Shown piece after piece: positions 10,800 through 23,403 of a stretch of 64,000 nt of DNA. The notes beneath the pieces are model-generated. The model worked only from the letters and a program-made list of their open reading frames with translations, was not told the DNA's origin and made no database searches. The DNA lies in NCBI GenBank assembly GCA_037893245.1, contig JBAIAA010000254.1, positions 868,001 through 932,000 of the forward strand, read 5' to 3'. The translations under genes and the position numbers were made by a program. The first letter of the stretch is position 1, and each line of letters opens with the position of its first letter. This stretch comes from Crossaster papposus. Its lineage: Eukaryota; Echinodermata; Asteroidea; Velatida; Solasteridae.

Positions 10800-12190
10800 T
10801 GGGTGTGGTGTTCTGGGATATGCGGTACTTGTTTGTATTTTCTTAAAGCATAGGCGTGCGTATTAAACAAATAACCTTCATGCTATTGACAGAATTCCAG
10901 TAGGAGAAGACATCAGTGAAACATTGTTTTGCCGAATCAAACAACTTCTTGCTTTCAACGACTTTGTTCCTCTCTCGTTTATTCCGACGGATAATGGATT
11001 ATGTTTAGGATCCGTATTAGCTACCACCTTGATTAAGACTTAGTCTTCCTCTCGTTCCATTTCCTAAAAGCGCACCAGGAACATCCACGTCAATCTGTAT
11101 AGAACCAGATCATCTTCCTGATATATCCGCGTCACCGAGGATTAAAACGCACCCTGACATTTCTGTTAATAAAATGCAACAGACGACAGAACTTAGATCA
11201 ATTTCAGAGCACCGTTCGTTTCATCGTCATCTTTGCGTAGAGGCTGATATTAAAACGAATATCTTCGTGACATTTTCGTGGCATTACGATACATTATTCC
11301 CCAATGACGAATGCTTTTTTGTTTTCGTTGCCCCAAGTCTAATCCTCTCTCACGCTTTTGTGTAACCCCAAGATGTACTCCATCTCGAATGTGACAACAA
11401 GATTAAACATCTCCATAACGAACCGCGACCTTCGGATTGAGTAAATAACTCACAAAAAAATAAATCTTGAAAGGGCCCGGACGCATCCATGCATTTGTGG
11501 GCACGAAGCCGAGATGCGATTTCCCGTAACGGAGTAATCCGACAGAAAAGAAATCAAAAGTGACATGGGCACTGTCTTGGAAGAGAGAGAGAGTAAGAGA
11601 GATGGGAGATTTTCACTCGCTGAGCATGAGATTCCCTGGACAGGTCGGCAGACTTAGACACCCGACAATTATTGACTAGATCGGAGATGGTGCGCAAGGT
11701 CCGCTCCAAACGGAGAAATAAAAAGCCAAGGGTGAAATCGGAGCACAAGCCTCGTCGGTGGAGATGTGCAAGCCTTCGCAATTATCAGCGCGGCTGTTTC
11801 GGGAGATAGATTGGACGCATCAGTCCACGAGGCAGAAGGTTTAATTAATTGAGTTTTGCTGTTCTGTCGATGATCACGATGACCGCTTGCCAATGGTCGT
11901 CTCGGTATACTCTATAAATGTATGCCATGTCTCGGAATGGGAACACTCTTTAATCGGTGGTTCACGAGAGCGGATTACTTCCGAGGCTCTGATTGAGAAA
12001 CGATCAAGGTGGAATTTTGTTATTTGCTAGAAACAATTGTGTTGACACCAAGTCATACACGCGGATACGTACTGAGGCGATTGACTGTTACCGTCGGTGA
12101 CGAGATCGGTCGAGTTTTCGAATTGCGTGACTAGGAAGTGTTCACGAACAGATGGCATTTCGGACTGTTCATGTGCAGTAATTATTAGGA
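10800..12190. other. No gene recognised
   Basis: Unique-looking sequence with a few weakly open frames, none with recognisable protein features. A GAGAGAG run lies near 11583-11600. Confidence 0.5.
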
Positions 12191-12195
12191 ATCTT

Positions 12196-12371
12196 AAACC
12201 TACCCTCCTCAAGCCTCCACTCGTATTCACCTTCTGTCTTGAACTTAAGGATTCACCTCCCAATCATCTTTCTTTCAAATACAATTACGCCGATAATGGG
12301 AGGTGAAACTTCACGTTGGTTGTTCAAGACAGAAAGTGAATTAGAGTGAAGTCTTGAGGAGTGTAGGTTCC
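12196..12371. repeat. Long imperfect hairpin, arms about 70 nt
   Basis: Left arm landmarks AACCTACCCTCCTCAAG, TATTCACCTTCTGTCTTGAAC and TTCACCTCCCA pair in order with right arm TGGGAGGTGAA, GTTCAAGACAGAAAGTGAAT and CTTGAGGAGTGTAGGTT. The loop is about 35 nt. It could be a foldback MITE or a transcribed hairpin. No target-site duplication is obvious. Confidence 0.7.
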
Positions 12372-12379
12372 AGATTCCC

Positions 12380-14930
12380 TTTTGTTTCATGTATTGGTTA
12401 TTTCACGAGTTCTACTCATGAACTGTTGTATAAAGTGTAAGAAAGATGAGCAGCATTGTATAACCCAGGTATAAAATTATGATAATAAAAAAGTCAAATA
12501 AGACGAAATAGTACAGAGCGGCCTGCGTAAAACGGTTTTCGTGCTTCATGGTCACCTGTGTTTTTATGATCACATGTATTTTTTTATGATCAGCATGTTA
12601 AGTACCATGGCGTCCGGCGCGCGGTGATTTGCCATGAATCATTCCAAGTGATTAATTAACATGCTCGTATCGTTGCAAAGCTCTTTGGGCATGGTCTTAA
12701 TTTACTCTGATTACCGTGAGATTAAAACTATACCATCCAGACTTGGACTTACGGAATTGACTGTGAATAATGAGGTACGATCAGTATTTTATACGAGGGA
12801 CATTGATTTCATGTTTTGATTGCTGCTAGTATGTTATTTGTTTCAGAGGTTACGTGCAGGAGAATTGAGGCATAACTGCAGGTATAATATGCAAAATAGT
12901 GCTCCCGTGAAGGCATTGTCATTTCATTAGAGTTTGGTGTCTTCCTTTAATTGTTGGACTTATGAATTCGTTGATCTCGTGTGTGTGTTTCTTGTTCTAC
13001 CATTGCCTCTTTGTGAAATATTGCTGTGCCCATTTATGATGTAATGGATAGAAATTTCATTTGTTTGATAACCTAACCTAACCTAACCTAACCTAACCTA
13101 ACGTGTAGGCCTATAGTATGAAATGCGAGCATTATTCTGAGTGTTGTGCTGGAGACGTTGTTAAGTTTGAACAATTACGAAATTATTAACATTGCCAATT
13201 TTTCTCTAATTATTAGAAAAGCATGTGGACGATAGATTCATGCGCATCCACCTTACACGAGGCCATACCAACAACCATGGTGACCAAAAGGGTTTTGTTG
13301 CTTTACGTGATGACGAAATATACTAAGTATTGAGAATTCTGACGCTACACGCTGTTTCTTTATAAAAATCTGCCATCTGCTTAGGAAAGTTATTGTTCTT
13401 TCATTCGTATTTTTAATGCTTCCCTGAACTAAGTGCAGTATCGCGAGAGAAAACGTTTCTTTGCTGGTGTATCCATTCATTCCAAATTCACGATTCGTTT
13501 GTCCCTGGCCGCTGGGTAAATGTCACGATGGAGCTACAAAATATATTTCCCCCACACTCAAACGTATATGCATCATTTTAAAAGCTTTGTCATTAGGCGA
13601 GTTTAATTGCAAAGCTTCCGACAATCGGCGCGGTGTCAAACGCTACCTCGGATTGGCCGATGTAGATCATGTGATGAACCGTACTGATCCGCAAATCTGG
13701 TTGGTTTTTGGGGTTTTGTTCTCGTTTTTCCCTTCTTTTTCATGCGGTAAACACGCTGCTTGCCAATTACTTAAATGAAAGTGCGACAGAAAAACAGCAT
13801 TGTCTTGACTCGGAGGAAGTACAGCGAGCAGACGACATGAAAATTAGCATTCAGTGCAGTTGGATGCATGCTGGTTGCCATGTCAACGCAGATCCATTGG
13901 GAAAGTAATGGAATGAGAATTCCACGGGAGAAAGAGGATGACAAAATAGAGGTTAGATTCGTGAACATAATGGGACAAAGGCGCTAAGAATAACTGAAAA
14001 GCCTGAAAATAGAGACTCCTGCAAATTTGTTTCCGCTCCTTTGTGTTTAAGAAAACATCTCTCCTGCTGTGTATGGTGTTGTCCAGATAATTGCCCGTTC
14101 TCAGCATTTACCTTTAAAAAACAACCCAGAAGTGTTGAGACAACTTGACATTGTAATTTACGAATCCATGCAGTTACCGGTGTTGAGTCAACACACCAGC
14201 GTTGGCATGGATGAAGAAGAAGAGAAAAAAAATAACGAAAACAAAAAAAACGCGGGAAAACGGGCTGAGTGACGATGTGGCGATTCTAAGTTAAATGCAC
14301 GCCTATTTGTCTGTTCCGAGCAAAGTTCAGTTCGGCGCAACTGCCATTATGTAAATAGCTGCACGTGACAAATGAGCCGACCCGGGTTTGTTTGGGCAAG
14401 CGCAAATTGTTCTCATCTGGGCAAAATCAACTGCCCGGTAATACGATTAATGAAAGGAGAAACGATTGGGGTGTTCCATCTCTGACGTCACAGGCCCGGG
14501 TCGCGCGGTGTCACATTACCCTTTGATTTCGGTAGGTTCCACTATATACATGTTATGAATAAAGTACTAGTGGAAACGACGACTCTTCCATTAAGCAACG
14601 GTAAAACGGTTTTATTTCATATGAAGTGATCATTGCAATTTCGGTGGTTTTCTTAATTTGTTTATACGACGACTGTTTTATTATCTGTTTCTCGTCGGCG
14701 ATGCCACTTGAAAGTCATCGAGGCGTATTATTGTGCAAAACAAATTTAAATTGCACGAATTATGTTGTGGCATGGCGGTTAATACCATGAAACATTTGGG
14801 AGTTTAAGCGAATAATTAGTTTTTATATAATTTTTTTTTACACTGACATGTTTACTTAACAGTTTGCGTTCATAGATGCTGGATTGTTTTGTGTAGTCTG
14901 GTACCCTGACCCTACTTCAGACCAAAGAGA
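12380..14930. other. No gene recognised; AT-rich with telomere-like array
   Basis: Apart from the AACCT array at 13070, this stretch shows no coding signature. GACGTCACAGGCCCGGG near 14483 includes a CRE-like TGACGTCA. Confidence 0.5.
13070..13102 (-). repeat. Interstitial (AACCT)n array, 6.5 units
   Basis: Six and a half perfect AACCT units, which read TTAGG on the minus strand. TTAGG is the arthropod telomere unit; deuterostome telomeres are normally TTAGGG. A short internal array such as this is most simply a microsatellite. Confidence 0.95.
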
Positions 14931-14936
14931 ACAATG

Positions 14937-15179
14937 TATAGACGATGTGCCCTCTGACGTCACGTGTTTACATCTGTATTCAAATGTGCCCGGCAGTGAT
15001 GCGCACCCATCGTGTTTTACATAAAATTTGCTTAAAGACTGACGTCGCAGGTCAGATCGCCTTTGAATTATGTGACCTCTGATGTCATCTCTTAACTAAA
15101 TTTATGTAAAACATGATTCGTGCGCATATTGACGGGCACATTTGAATACAGATGTAAACAGAGGCACATCATCTATAGA
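14937..15179 (+). mobile_element. Family C foldback MITE, copy 1 (uninterrupted)
   Basis: The two ends are long inverted repeats. TATAGACGATGTGCCCTCTG...TTTACATCTGTATTCAAATGTGCCCG on the left is mirrored by CGGGCACATTTGAATACAG...GCACATCATCTATA on the right, and the ATCGTGTTTTACATAAA and TTTATGTAAAACATGAT blocks also pair. The central part carries GACGTCGCAGGTCAGATCGCC. The left arm holds TGACGTCACGTGTTTAC, a CRE, E-box and forkhead-like composite. The undisrupted CTCTTAACTAAATTTATG near 15090 serves as the empty site for the interrupted copy at 43.7 kb. Confidence 0.85.
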
Positions 15180-15979
15180 CATTGGGGAATTATCAGGTTA
15201 TAGGGAACCATTATTTGCTGGCTTGTACCCATTCAAAGATGCCTTTGACTATCGTTCGAAGTCGATAAATGTGCCATGATTTCACAGGATGCTTAAGACT
15301 GTTTTATTCGCTTACAGTCAAGTTGTTCATAATGTTTTAGTAGTTTTGTTTATGTTCGCAAATATTGTATATTACCTTCGAAAGTTTACCAATGTGTTAT
15401 TAATGTTGAAAATTTTAATCATAAACTTAATGTTCAAGATTACATATACTTGTACATACCGATCTCAACACGGACGTGTACATAGTAATACCGTTCTTTG
15501 TCTTCGTTTCATTACCTATGTATCGCAGTAATTTCTGGTTGCCCTTGCCCTAACTCTAACGTGTTAAACAGCAATCGCATGGCGGGCTCGGAATAATGTC
15601 GTCCTGAAGAATAAAGCCACAAAGAGCGCATTATCGCGGGAATAATTTGGGTCCGGTAAGAAAGAAGAAAAAAAAGCACGCGCGTGCCTAGCGCCTGCGC
15701 CGTGCGCCGTGCCGTGCACGCGCCGGCGGGTTCACAACGGAAGCCCGGCCATCCATCTGCCGCTGTCATGGTCCGCGTGTACACGTGGAACACTCCGTTT
15801 TGCTAGATATTGCAACAGCGTAATGATATCCAGTCCAGAGTTCAACCGCAGTTTAATATCTAACAGAGCCCCCCTTCTTGTTTTGTAATCTAGCTGCAAT
15901 ATGTCATGGTACGAGAGCACAGGATGTGCTGAACTATTTTATGTAGATTTTTTTCTTCTTTTGAACGTTCGCTCATTGT

Positions 15980-15980
<1 letters not shown>

Positions 15981-16012
<32 letters not shown>
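15981..16012 (+). repeat. (AAT)n microsatellite, about 10 units
   Basis: Perfect TAA/AAT trinucleotide array. Confidence 0.95.
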
Positions 16013-16013
<1 letters not shown>

Positions 16014-16073
16014 GCCGTTCTTGTTAAGCCGCATTGCACACTGAGTCCCAATGCGCTGTACAGAGGGGGAAAT

Positions 16074-16457
16074 TAAAGGTAGGATACACCATTTGCTGAT
16101 ATTGAAAAAAGTTACTACCGAATTATTAAGAAATATCTTACTCATCAGTTTTCTGAAAGTAAATAATGATTTTAGGCATCAAGCAAAATGATTGCGCTAG
16201 ATATCCTTTAAATATTCTGGAAACTATAATTTTATAAAGAAAAAAATCGCGATCGCCAGGCGATCAAAAAATACCCACAAATAACATAAGAATAACTGCT
16301 CGACGCCGGTTGAATACAAACGCTGTTTTGTGCTTTTATCGGCATTCACGATTGTAAAACGACAGGTTAGTTTTTAGTAATATTTACTATAAAATACAAC
16401 CCCCCAAATCCACCCATTCATGACAATTCAAGCAATTACCAATGGTGTATCCTACCA
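16074..16457 (-). mobile_element. Family A MITE, copy 4
   Basis: Reverse-oriented full-length copy. AATTAA precedes AGGTAGGATACACCATTTGC, and the far end reads CAATGGTGTATCCTACC followed by ATTG, so the terminal TTAA on this side has mutated. The internal hairpin is perfect: GATCGCC-A-GGCGATC (16251-16265). Confidence 0.9.
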
Positions 16458-16634
16458 TTGATCAACATTGAATAAATTGGTTTTTAAATTGATCCAAGGT
16501 TTGTGCATCTTTGATGTTTTGTGGAAGTTTGTTTCAAAGATTGGGAGATGACGTAGACAAAGTACGCTGGCCATATATGTATCAATATTTCGCTACAAAC
16601 ATAACACTGCACCAAGCACTTTTTTCAAATGAAA

Positions 16635-16965
16635 TATAATATGGTTCTATAGTATTCTAGTATTTTAAATATCCTTATTTAATTTAGGTTTCCTTCTATG
16701 AATAAAATGTATTTATAAACCGCCACAATTACTGAAAAGTAATTTCAGCATAATCATTCAGTAAGAATATAAACGAACAGTGTAAACAAAATGAACACAA
16801 TCATAAATACTATAATTACATGAAGCACCTTCATAAAATGTAACATTATTCTTCACGGATCTAATGTAATATAATATAGTATACTGTAATTTTAGTATTT
16901 GAACTGAACATCGTTATTTAATTGTTTCCCTCTATGATCAAAATGCACTTAGAAACCACAAGTTT
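16635..16965 (+). repeat. Diverged direct repeat, about 230-bp period
   Basis: ATATAATATGGTTCTATAG...TTATTTAATTTAGGTTTCCTTCTATGA...AAAATG is echoed about 230 bp later by ATATAATATAGTATACTG...TTATTTAATTGTTTCCCTCTATGA...AAAATG. It appears to be an old segmental duplication in AT-rich DNA. Confidence 0.55.
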
Positions 16966-17324
16966 TTTTAATTAGTTTCATTATTATTTAATTGAGTATT
17001 TTGTCTTATGACATGATACATTTTTGGCAAGTCTACCTCAAAGATTTATATTAAGGTATATCCCATTTACTAAAAGCGCTGCAAATTCTGTGCTATAAAA
17101 AACCCACAAAACCACCCAAAACAAACCTTTTGAACAATTAATTATCTGCGGACGGGACATTATTATTGCACTTCAGCAACATGAAACCACCATATGGCAG
17201 GGTTGTATTCGAGACCCTACATGTAGCAAGAAATATGGCAGAGAAAACACCCATTTTTGTGTGGGTCATTGTGTTCCTAGAACTCTCGGGAATTCCTTTG
17301 TTTTTTGTATAGATAGTTAGGGAT

Positions 17325-17810
17325 TGTGTATGGGTGCGTTTGTAACGACCGGCAATCGTGGTCGTCGGACAAAAGAATTGGGAGTCAAACAATGGGTCCA
17401 CGATTGACAAAACGTCCACGATCTTTTCCCGTGTACAAATCCTATGGCGATCATCAAAAAACGTTAGAGTATAAACAAAAGAGGGAAGACGGTCGGACAA
17501 TACCCCGTCCACGATCGAAGGCCATTACACACTTGTGTGAGTTTGTGTCTTCATTCAAATAGTGGACGTTGAACAATAGATGACAGTCATGGTCCACGAT
17601 TGACAGAAGGTCCACGATTGAAATTCGCGTGCAAAACATGAGAGGCTTTCATAAGAAAAAGTACAAACAAAAGAGGATCGGGGGGTCCACGATGGAAGGG
17701 TGTTTGCACACAATAATACGAACCTTGATATCCCCTGCCATATGGTGCTGTATAATAAATAATCTTTAAACAATCTCCAACCCTGCGTCCCCCCCCCCCC
17801 CCCGTGTACA
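17325..17810. repeat. Degenerate (G)TCCACGAT repeat field
   Basis: GTCCACGAT occurs at about 17397, 17415, 17509, 17590, 17609 and 17686 with irregular spacing. Two copies of (A)GTAYAAACAAAAGAGG lie at about 17468 and 17660. The left edge CCGGCAATCGTGGTCGTCGG is shared with 25.82 kb, and the AAGTACAAACAAAAGAGGA motif occurs in opposite orientation at 57.2 kb. This looks like a decayed dispersed element; its boundaries are uncertain. Confidence 0.55.
17789..17803 (+). repeat. Poly(C) tract, 15 C
   Basis: An uninterrupted 15-C run. Confidence 0.95.
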
Positions 17811-18306
17811 ATTAGCAGGGACAATTAAGCCCCATCGTCATTATATGCTTGGGCCTTATGATTTAGCACACTTACATATTTCTCCGTTTCTCCAATTATT
17901 TTCCTGAACATAATGTGGAAGCGTTTATGGTAATTTATAAGTGAAATTCACTCAGTGACTAAAACAAATGTTTGCGGTTAACAGAGGAAGTGCGAGAACA
18001 CCGAACAGTTGGGGGTTTTGTTGGAAAAACCTATACAACGTATTGAACGGTTCTTTGCATACAAAGAGAAGAATGCCATCAAAGTTTACTGTGGATTTTA
18101 GGGAAAATGACCGTCGTAAATACTTGGTACTGGTCGTTTTGTGGCGTTTTTTAAATATTTTGTTTATAGAATGTATCCATTTTTGTTATTGCATCAAATA
18201 AATGCAAAGGTGTAGTGATTCTTTGTTATCTCTCTACATTCTGTGAGGTTTCTTTGTAAATTGATGCGCGGAATTGCCCTTTCTCGGTTTGTTGTTCTTT
18301 TATTAT

Positions 18307-18315
18307 GGCGCCAAA
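18307..18315. promoter_or_regulatory. E2F-type site
   Basis: GGCGCCAAA is the complement of TTTGGCGCC, a consensus E2F/DP site. It sits at the edge of a CpG-rich block (about 18300-18410: GTCCGGCGGAGCGG, GGCGCGCGTTCGGGCG). No gene start was found beside it. Confidence 0.3.
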
Positions 18316-18509
18316 TTAAAGTCCGGCGGAGCGGAAATTGGATGACAGATCGGCGCGCGTTCGGGCGAGAGAGCCGACGGTGCATAGTAGCCTCCGGCCA
18401 CCCGCTTGATACAAAAACCGCTGAAAATATATTGGACAACACTTTTGGAAAATTTATCCCAAGTCGAGCCAAGTACGACAACAGAGTGATGTGGCATTAG
18501 TACCAAAAA

Positions 18510-21500
18510 AAATGTGCATGTTTACTGCAGGCTACGCTTGTTCAATCTCTCGCCTGAAAAAGAAGAAGGTATAAATTACCGTGGGTATAGCTTTTGTGAA
18601 TTAATAATTATGTGTATACATTTTGTGTAAGTAGTTGTAAATAACTAAAGCCTGTTTCTGATTGATTCTTTAAAACATTTTTGGTTTAAATGTGATTCAA
18701 TTAAAAACATTATTTAGGGAAGATAATTTTCATAATTGCAATAAGTGACGTCATTGTCGTCGCATTGTTAACGCAGGCGCAATATACGACGGCTGGTGGT
18801 TTCAAACGCTGAGCGCGGAATGATCTCTGTTTGTCCCGCATGCGCAGTGCCGGGACTGTGTGCGAAATGTGTGGGTTGCTTCTTTTTTTTTTTTTTGGCA
18901 GTCCGCGGACTACATTTTTTCGATCGCATATTGGGTCCATTCTTAAGAACATCACAGGCTGATGAATTATGCTTTCGTCTCACCATCTGGCCTTTGGTGT
19001 AATAGTTATTGCTTCCAACTGAAACCTGACGGTGGCTTTCATCATGCCTCGAACATTGTTGTCCCAGGGTATATCAGATTTCTGGGCCAAACTTTCTGGA
19101 GAAAGAAGGGCCCCGATCGGGGGCTATAGAGACCCGAACTATACCTAATAATGTATACACGGTCGGTGTGAGAGAGAGTGCGTGAGAGCCTAGATAGTAA
19201 AGCGCGACCTATAACGCTGGATGAATTGTCTCCATCCGGCTGGGCTTTCTAGTAAATCACCGCCCGGCAAGTGCGGCCTCAACACGGCTGGGACTGACTG
19301 AATCGTTGTGCTCCCCGCTCCCTCCTATTCTACCTTCTCGCTTTCCCCCGCACTCCCCATAAACCCACTCTCGTTCCTTTTGTCTCTTCTCCCTCCAGCA
19401 GCTCCGGGCAACGTCATCCAAAATTAAATATAATTCTGCTGGACGAGGCCCGGCGCTAAGTTCGTGTCGAATTCCAGCCAGATCTTTTGTTGTCGGGGCG
19501 GGTTCAAAATGGGAGAAAAAAAATCACATTTCACTTTCGCGCGCGCAAGAGAAAAAGACATAAAGACATTGCAGCCGAATCCTTGGAAGTGATATATTTA
19601 GAAGCATATATGACGTGCGTCAGTGTTTTTCTGAATGCCCTATACCCGAGTCCATTTCATGTGATTCCGATTGAAATTATCATCAAATCATCAAACGAAT
19701 CCCATAATTTTACGAGCCTCCACTTATATATTCGTTTCGCCATTAAACGCGCTGTCTATGGGGAACTGTTGTAAACAAAAGAAGTGTGATATTTGGAAGT
19801 GCTGACAAGCGGATTTTGTTAGAATATGTAAATTTAGGTCTGGCTTAATTAAACCTAGCTAACACAACTGTATGGTTGTGTGTACAAATCATTATTAATG
19901 GAGGATTCTGGACTGATAATTCAAATAATAGCGTCGGAAAAAACCCCCAGAATCTGAAGTTTCAATACATTAACTTGCTGACGCGAACGTGGTGGAATAT
20001 GCATTTTGTTGGTAGTTTTTTTTCAGATTTGTAACTTTCTAGTGCGCTTCCAAAATAGATGTTTTAAAAGTAAAGCACGTAGTGCGGTCAATGACGCCAT
20101 GACAAAATATACACAACATAAAATGGCTATTACTATTAAAAAAGGAAAAACAAACTCGGCAAATCTGGGGTTGAACTGGAACAAAAAACGTGTGCTATCG
20201 TCAGGGAGAGAGTGTTTCCCGTGTAGAGACGACAACTATATAAGACGGTGACGTAAGTGCGCGTCTTTGGCCGGCCAGACTGCTTTTTGATACCGCATTG
20301 TTTGCGGATAAATTATTGCGTGAGTCAACTAATCGAGTACTGTTTGCTCTGCGCGTGCATGGTGGACTTTGACAACGACACGTGACAACCCTGGATAAAA
20401 ACAAAATCGAATAATTTGTCGAGTGTTCACAAGCGAGCAGGATTTTTTTCTTCCCTAACCGAATACACGTATAGCGAACATTTTTGTGAATGGGATTTCA
20501 GACATTGACTTCTAGTTCGCCTGCGTAAAGTTGAGTTGAAAGCGAAATTGGAGGAAACTCGATTATTCGGAATCGACATGTTATACATCGGATAACGCAA
20601 TGATTATATGTTTCTTACAGGTTAAAGTTGCCATTCCAAAAGTGGATAATGTATAATTAAAATATTCCAGTGTGCCCATGCAATTTTGTTCTTTGCGCGT
20701 GCGCAAAGGCTCTAGACCCCATCTGTTAATGCCATTTCCAAGCGGCAACATCTGAACGACTGTTCCGCGCGGCCGCACGGATGACATATGATATCCATCA
20801 TTATGAATGAAATATTAGCACAAAAAGATAACACATAACACACAGTTCGAAAAAGAAGCTTATTTCTTATAAGCTTATAAGTTCGTTTCACCTCTAAAAG
20901 GGAAAAGGTTTTGCACTTGTCTCTAGAGTATTACAAGACCAGGTGTAAGCATCCAAGGAGGCAGCAATGTACTGTAATTCACCAATCTCTAAAGGTATCC
21001 CGCCTTTTTACTCGCATCCCTCAAATGTCTATTTTGTAGAAACAAAGTATAGACTGAGTAAAAACAAAAAATACACACCGTTTATGTTTCTTTTGAAAAA
21101 CAAGGGTCTCGGGATAGTGCTATTTCCCATCAGACCAATCCACACGTGGACTTTCTCTCGGCTATCAGAACGGGATTTGGAATGGCAATGATTGGAAACA
21201 AACAATAAACAGGTGCTTACACAATCGCAATGTTTAGCTCCACATTAACTAACTTTGAATGATCTATTCAAAATAACCGGACATTTTAGGCACACTTATT
21301 CAATTTCTGAGAAAATGGACTTTGATGTATTTCGAGTAGCAAGGCGGGGTTACCTTGAGAGATTGTTGAATTACAGTACCTTGCTGTATGTCACCTTGGA
21401 TGCTTACACCTGGTCTAAAAATACTCCAGAGACACTCCCTGGCATGTACAAATGCCAAACCCTTTCCCTTTGTATAGGGGTGAAACGAAACGACAGATTC

Positions 21501-22320
21501 CAGAAGATGGCTCCCAGACTCACACACAATGGGATCTTATCGCCTGTATAACCTAAAGCTTAACATCGAACTATTGAAAGACACCCAACACAGAAATATA
21601 CTAAATTTGAAGTTTGGAAATTGTTCTCTTTGCGACGGTTTGTATAATATAGAGCCGTCATTAGTTTTAACACCTATGTTGGGTATACAACAGTATCCTA
21701 CACTCTAAAAGAAACTAAAATTTTATCCAGATTTTCCCAAAGAAGAGGCTTGTTATTCAAATTAGCGCGTGGTGCATGCATGGTCAGGTGTATGCACGGC
21801 TGCAAAAACACCCCGTTTTGTTGTATATGCTACACTTTCCCGTTGCCAGTATGCCCCTTCCGCAAGCTCTAGCTGCAGCGAAGACTTAATTTTTTTATTT
21901 CGTTGTTAGAGGGGCCGCGGTCGTTTGAACCCGCGCAGATGTGGATTTCCCCGGGCCGGTTGGTTCCCCGTATACGCCGGCAGCAGCAGGTGCCGTTTAG
22001 GACTGGCCAGGGAGCGGCCTGGACGGTACGCAGGGGGGACTGAGACCACGAGCCCTATACGCGTACTTTAAGCCGCAAGACGGGCGGACGAGGAACACAC
22101 CAGCTGCCCTTAGTGTCCGTATAAATCTGAACCCAATTTGGCTTCCTACTTCTTTGGACAAAAGAAGGTCATTGACGATTGGCTTAATTCTGCGGTTTTT
22201 GCGGTGATTTTGTGGTTTTGGGGTTTTTTTTTGGCAAAGGTGTTGGCTTCTTGAAGTTATGATTTCAGTTTTGCGAAAACGCTTATTAGAACATGCGCTA
22301 AAATACTGATTTCCCTCTGT
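18510..22320. other. No gene recognised; CpG-rich blocks at 19.2 and 21.9 kb
   Basis: Two GC-rich, CpG-containing blocks (about 19200-19460 and about 21840-22120) interrupt AT-rich DNA. They may be regulatory elements, but I can show no coding frame or RNA gene in them. GGTGACGTAAG near 20248 follows a TATA-like CTATATAAG at 20236 and is a possible weak promoter. Confidence 0.4.
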
Positions 22321-22386
22321 TACTCGCTCTTAGTGATGGGTAACCTCAGGGAAGAACGAGGTCAGCTTGTTCGGCAAACGAAAACA

Positions 22387-22600
22387 GTTTCTATGTGTGC
22401 AGTAAATTTGCCGGCAGATTGGCCTACAAAACCCAGCGAGCACATTGTCAGCTTGTCCCGTCTACGGCGACCGCGCCGCGGCCGTCGTCCTTCTGTCAAG
22501 GGAAAGAACCGGCCACTCGCACCGGGACGGTCACAAAGGGAAAAGCCACGCGTGCGAGCTCTGAACCGAACACGTCTTGCTTGATATCAATAATAATAAT
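22387..22600. promoter_or_regulatory. CpG-rich block
   Basis: Dense CpG (CTACGGCGACCGCGCCGCGGCC and GTCAAGGGAAAGAACCGGCC areas) in otherwise AT-rich DNA. Open frames here are short, Arg/Pro-rich and overlap on several frames, as expected from composition alone. Confidence 0.3.
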
Positions 22601-23260
22601 GACCACAAAAGAGGAGTATAAAAAGAGAGTGTGGTACACGTACTAAAAATGTGTGAAAACAATGAAACGCTCGAGTGGAACAAGTCTGTATTCGAGACTA
22701 TTATGCTGTCGTTGTAAATTGACGCAGCAGCGAGGCCTTGACACGGTATATACATACGCGATAATATTAATAATGTCCATGTGTGCTAGCGGTTGCATTA
22801 GTCTTTTAAAAGCGCATATGGCGCTTCGAGTTCACTTTCAGCTGCAGTGAAACAAAACCAGTGGTACATGTATTTTTCCTATGCATATCCCTATCGTAGC
22901 CTACCTCGCATGTCGCCAGCTACATAATTATCCTCCCACGCTTTGAGCAGCTATTAACCAAAAACAAATGAGAATACCATTTCTGTATTGCAAAAAAATC
23001 ACAGCGAAATAATTTTAAAAAGAGGAATCTTCTGCGAGCGCTAATTACGGTGGTTTTAATGAGCAGCGAGGCTAGCGGATGGATACAGGATTGGCTGATG
23101 GTTCGTGTTGTATTGTTCATGATGCAACCGGCCTTGAAATGAATCACGGACTTTGAAATTGGATTGGACTAAAGGCAGAAATTATTATCAGATATGCGTG
23201 GGCTGAGGAAAGTAAAGTGATAATGTTTTGGGGAAAATGCGATAAAGGAGGATAGCTCAC

Positions 23261-23403
23261 CGAAAATGACATCCACGCGGGGTAGGTGAAGAGGATGTCT
23301 GCCGCGTATACCACACCCTTGTCTTGAAGTCGCCGCTGCTCCTTACAATGGAAAGCGGCGATAAACCTGGTGATCTTGGTTTTCCTTCGTCCGCCTTCCA
23401 TCC
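23261..23403 (-). CDS. Possible coding exon with flanking splice signals
   Basis: On the minus strand a good acceptor (TCTCCCTCCTCCAAACCTCTCAG) ends at 23404. It is followed two bases later by an ATG and 47 open codons ending exactly at a donor, TCG|GTGAGC (23260-23255). The peptide starts MEGGRRKTKITRF and ends ADILFTYPAWMSFS; the basic start followed by a more hydrophobic end matches no family I know. A second donor-like GGACG|GTGAGC at 23511 would give a 108-bp intron and a preceding exon inside the CpG-rich block (23.5-23.85 kb). The other frames across the segment are also partly open, so composition may explain the ORF. Confidence 0.22.
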
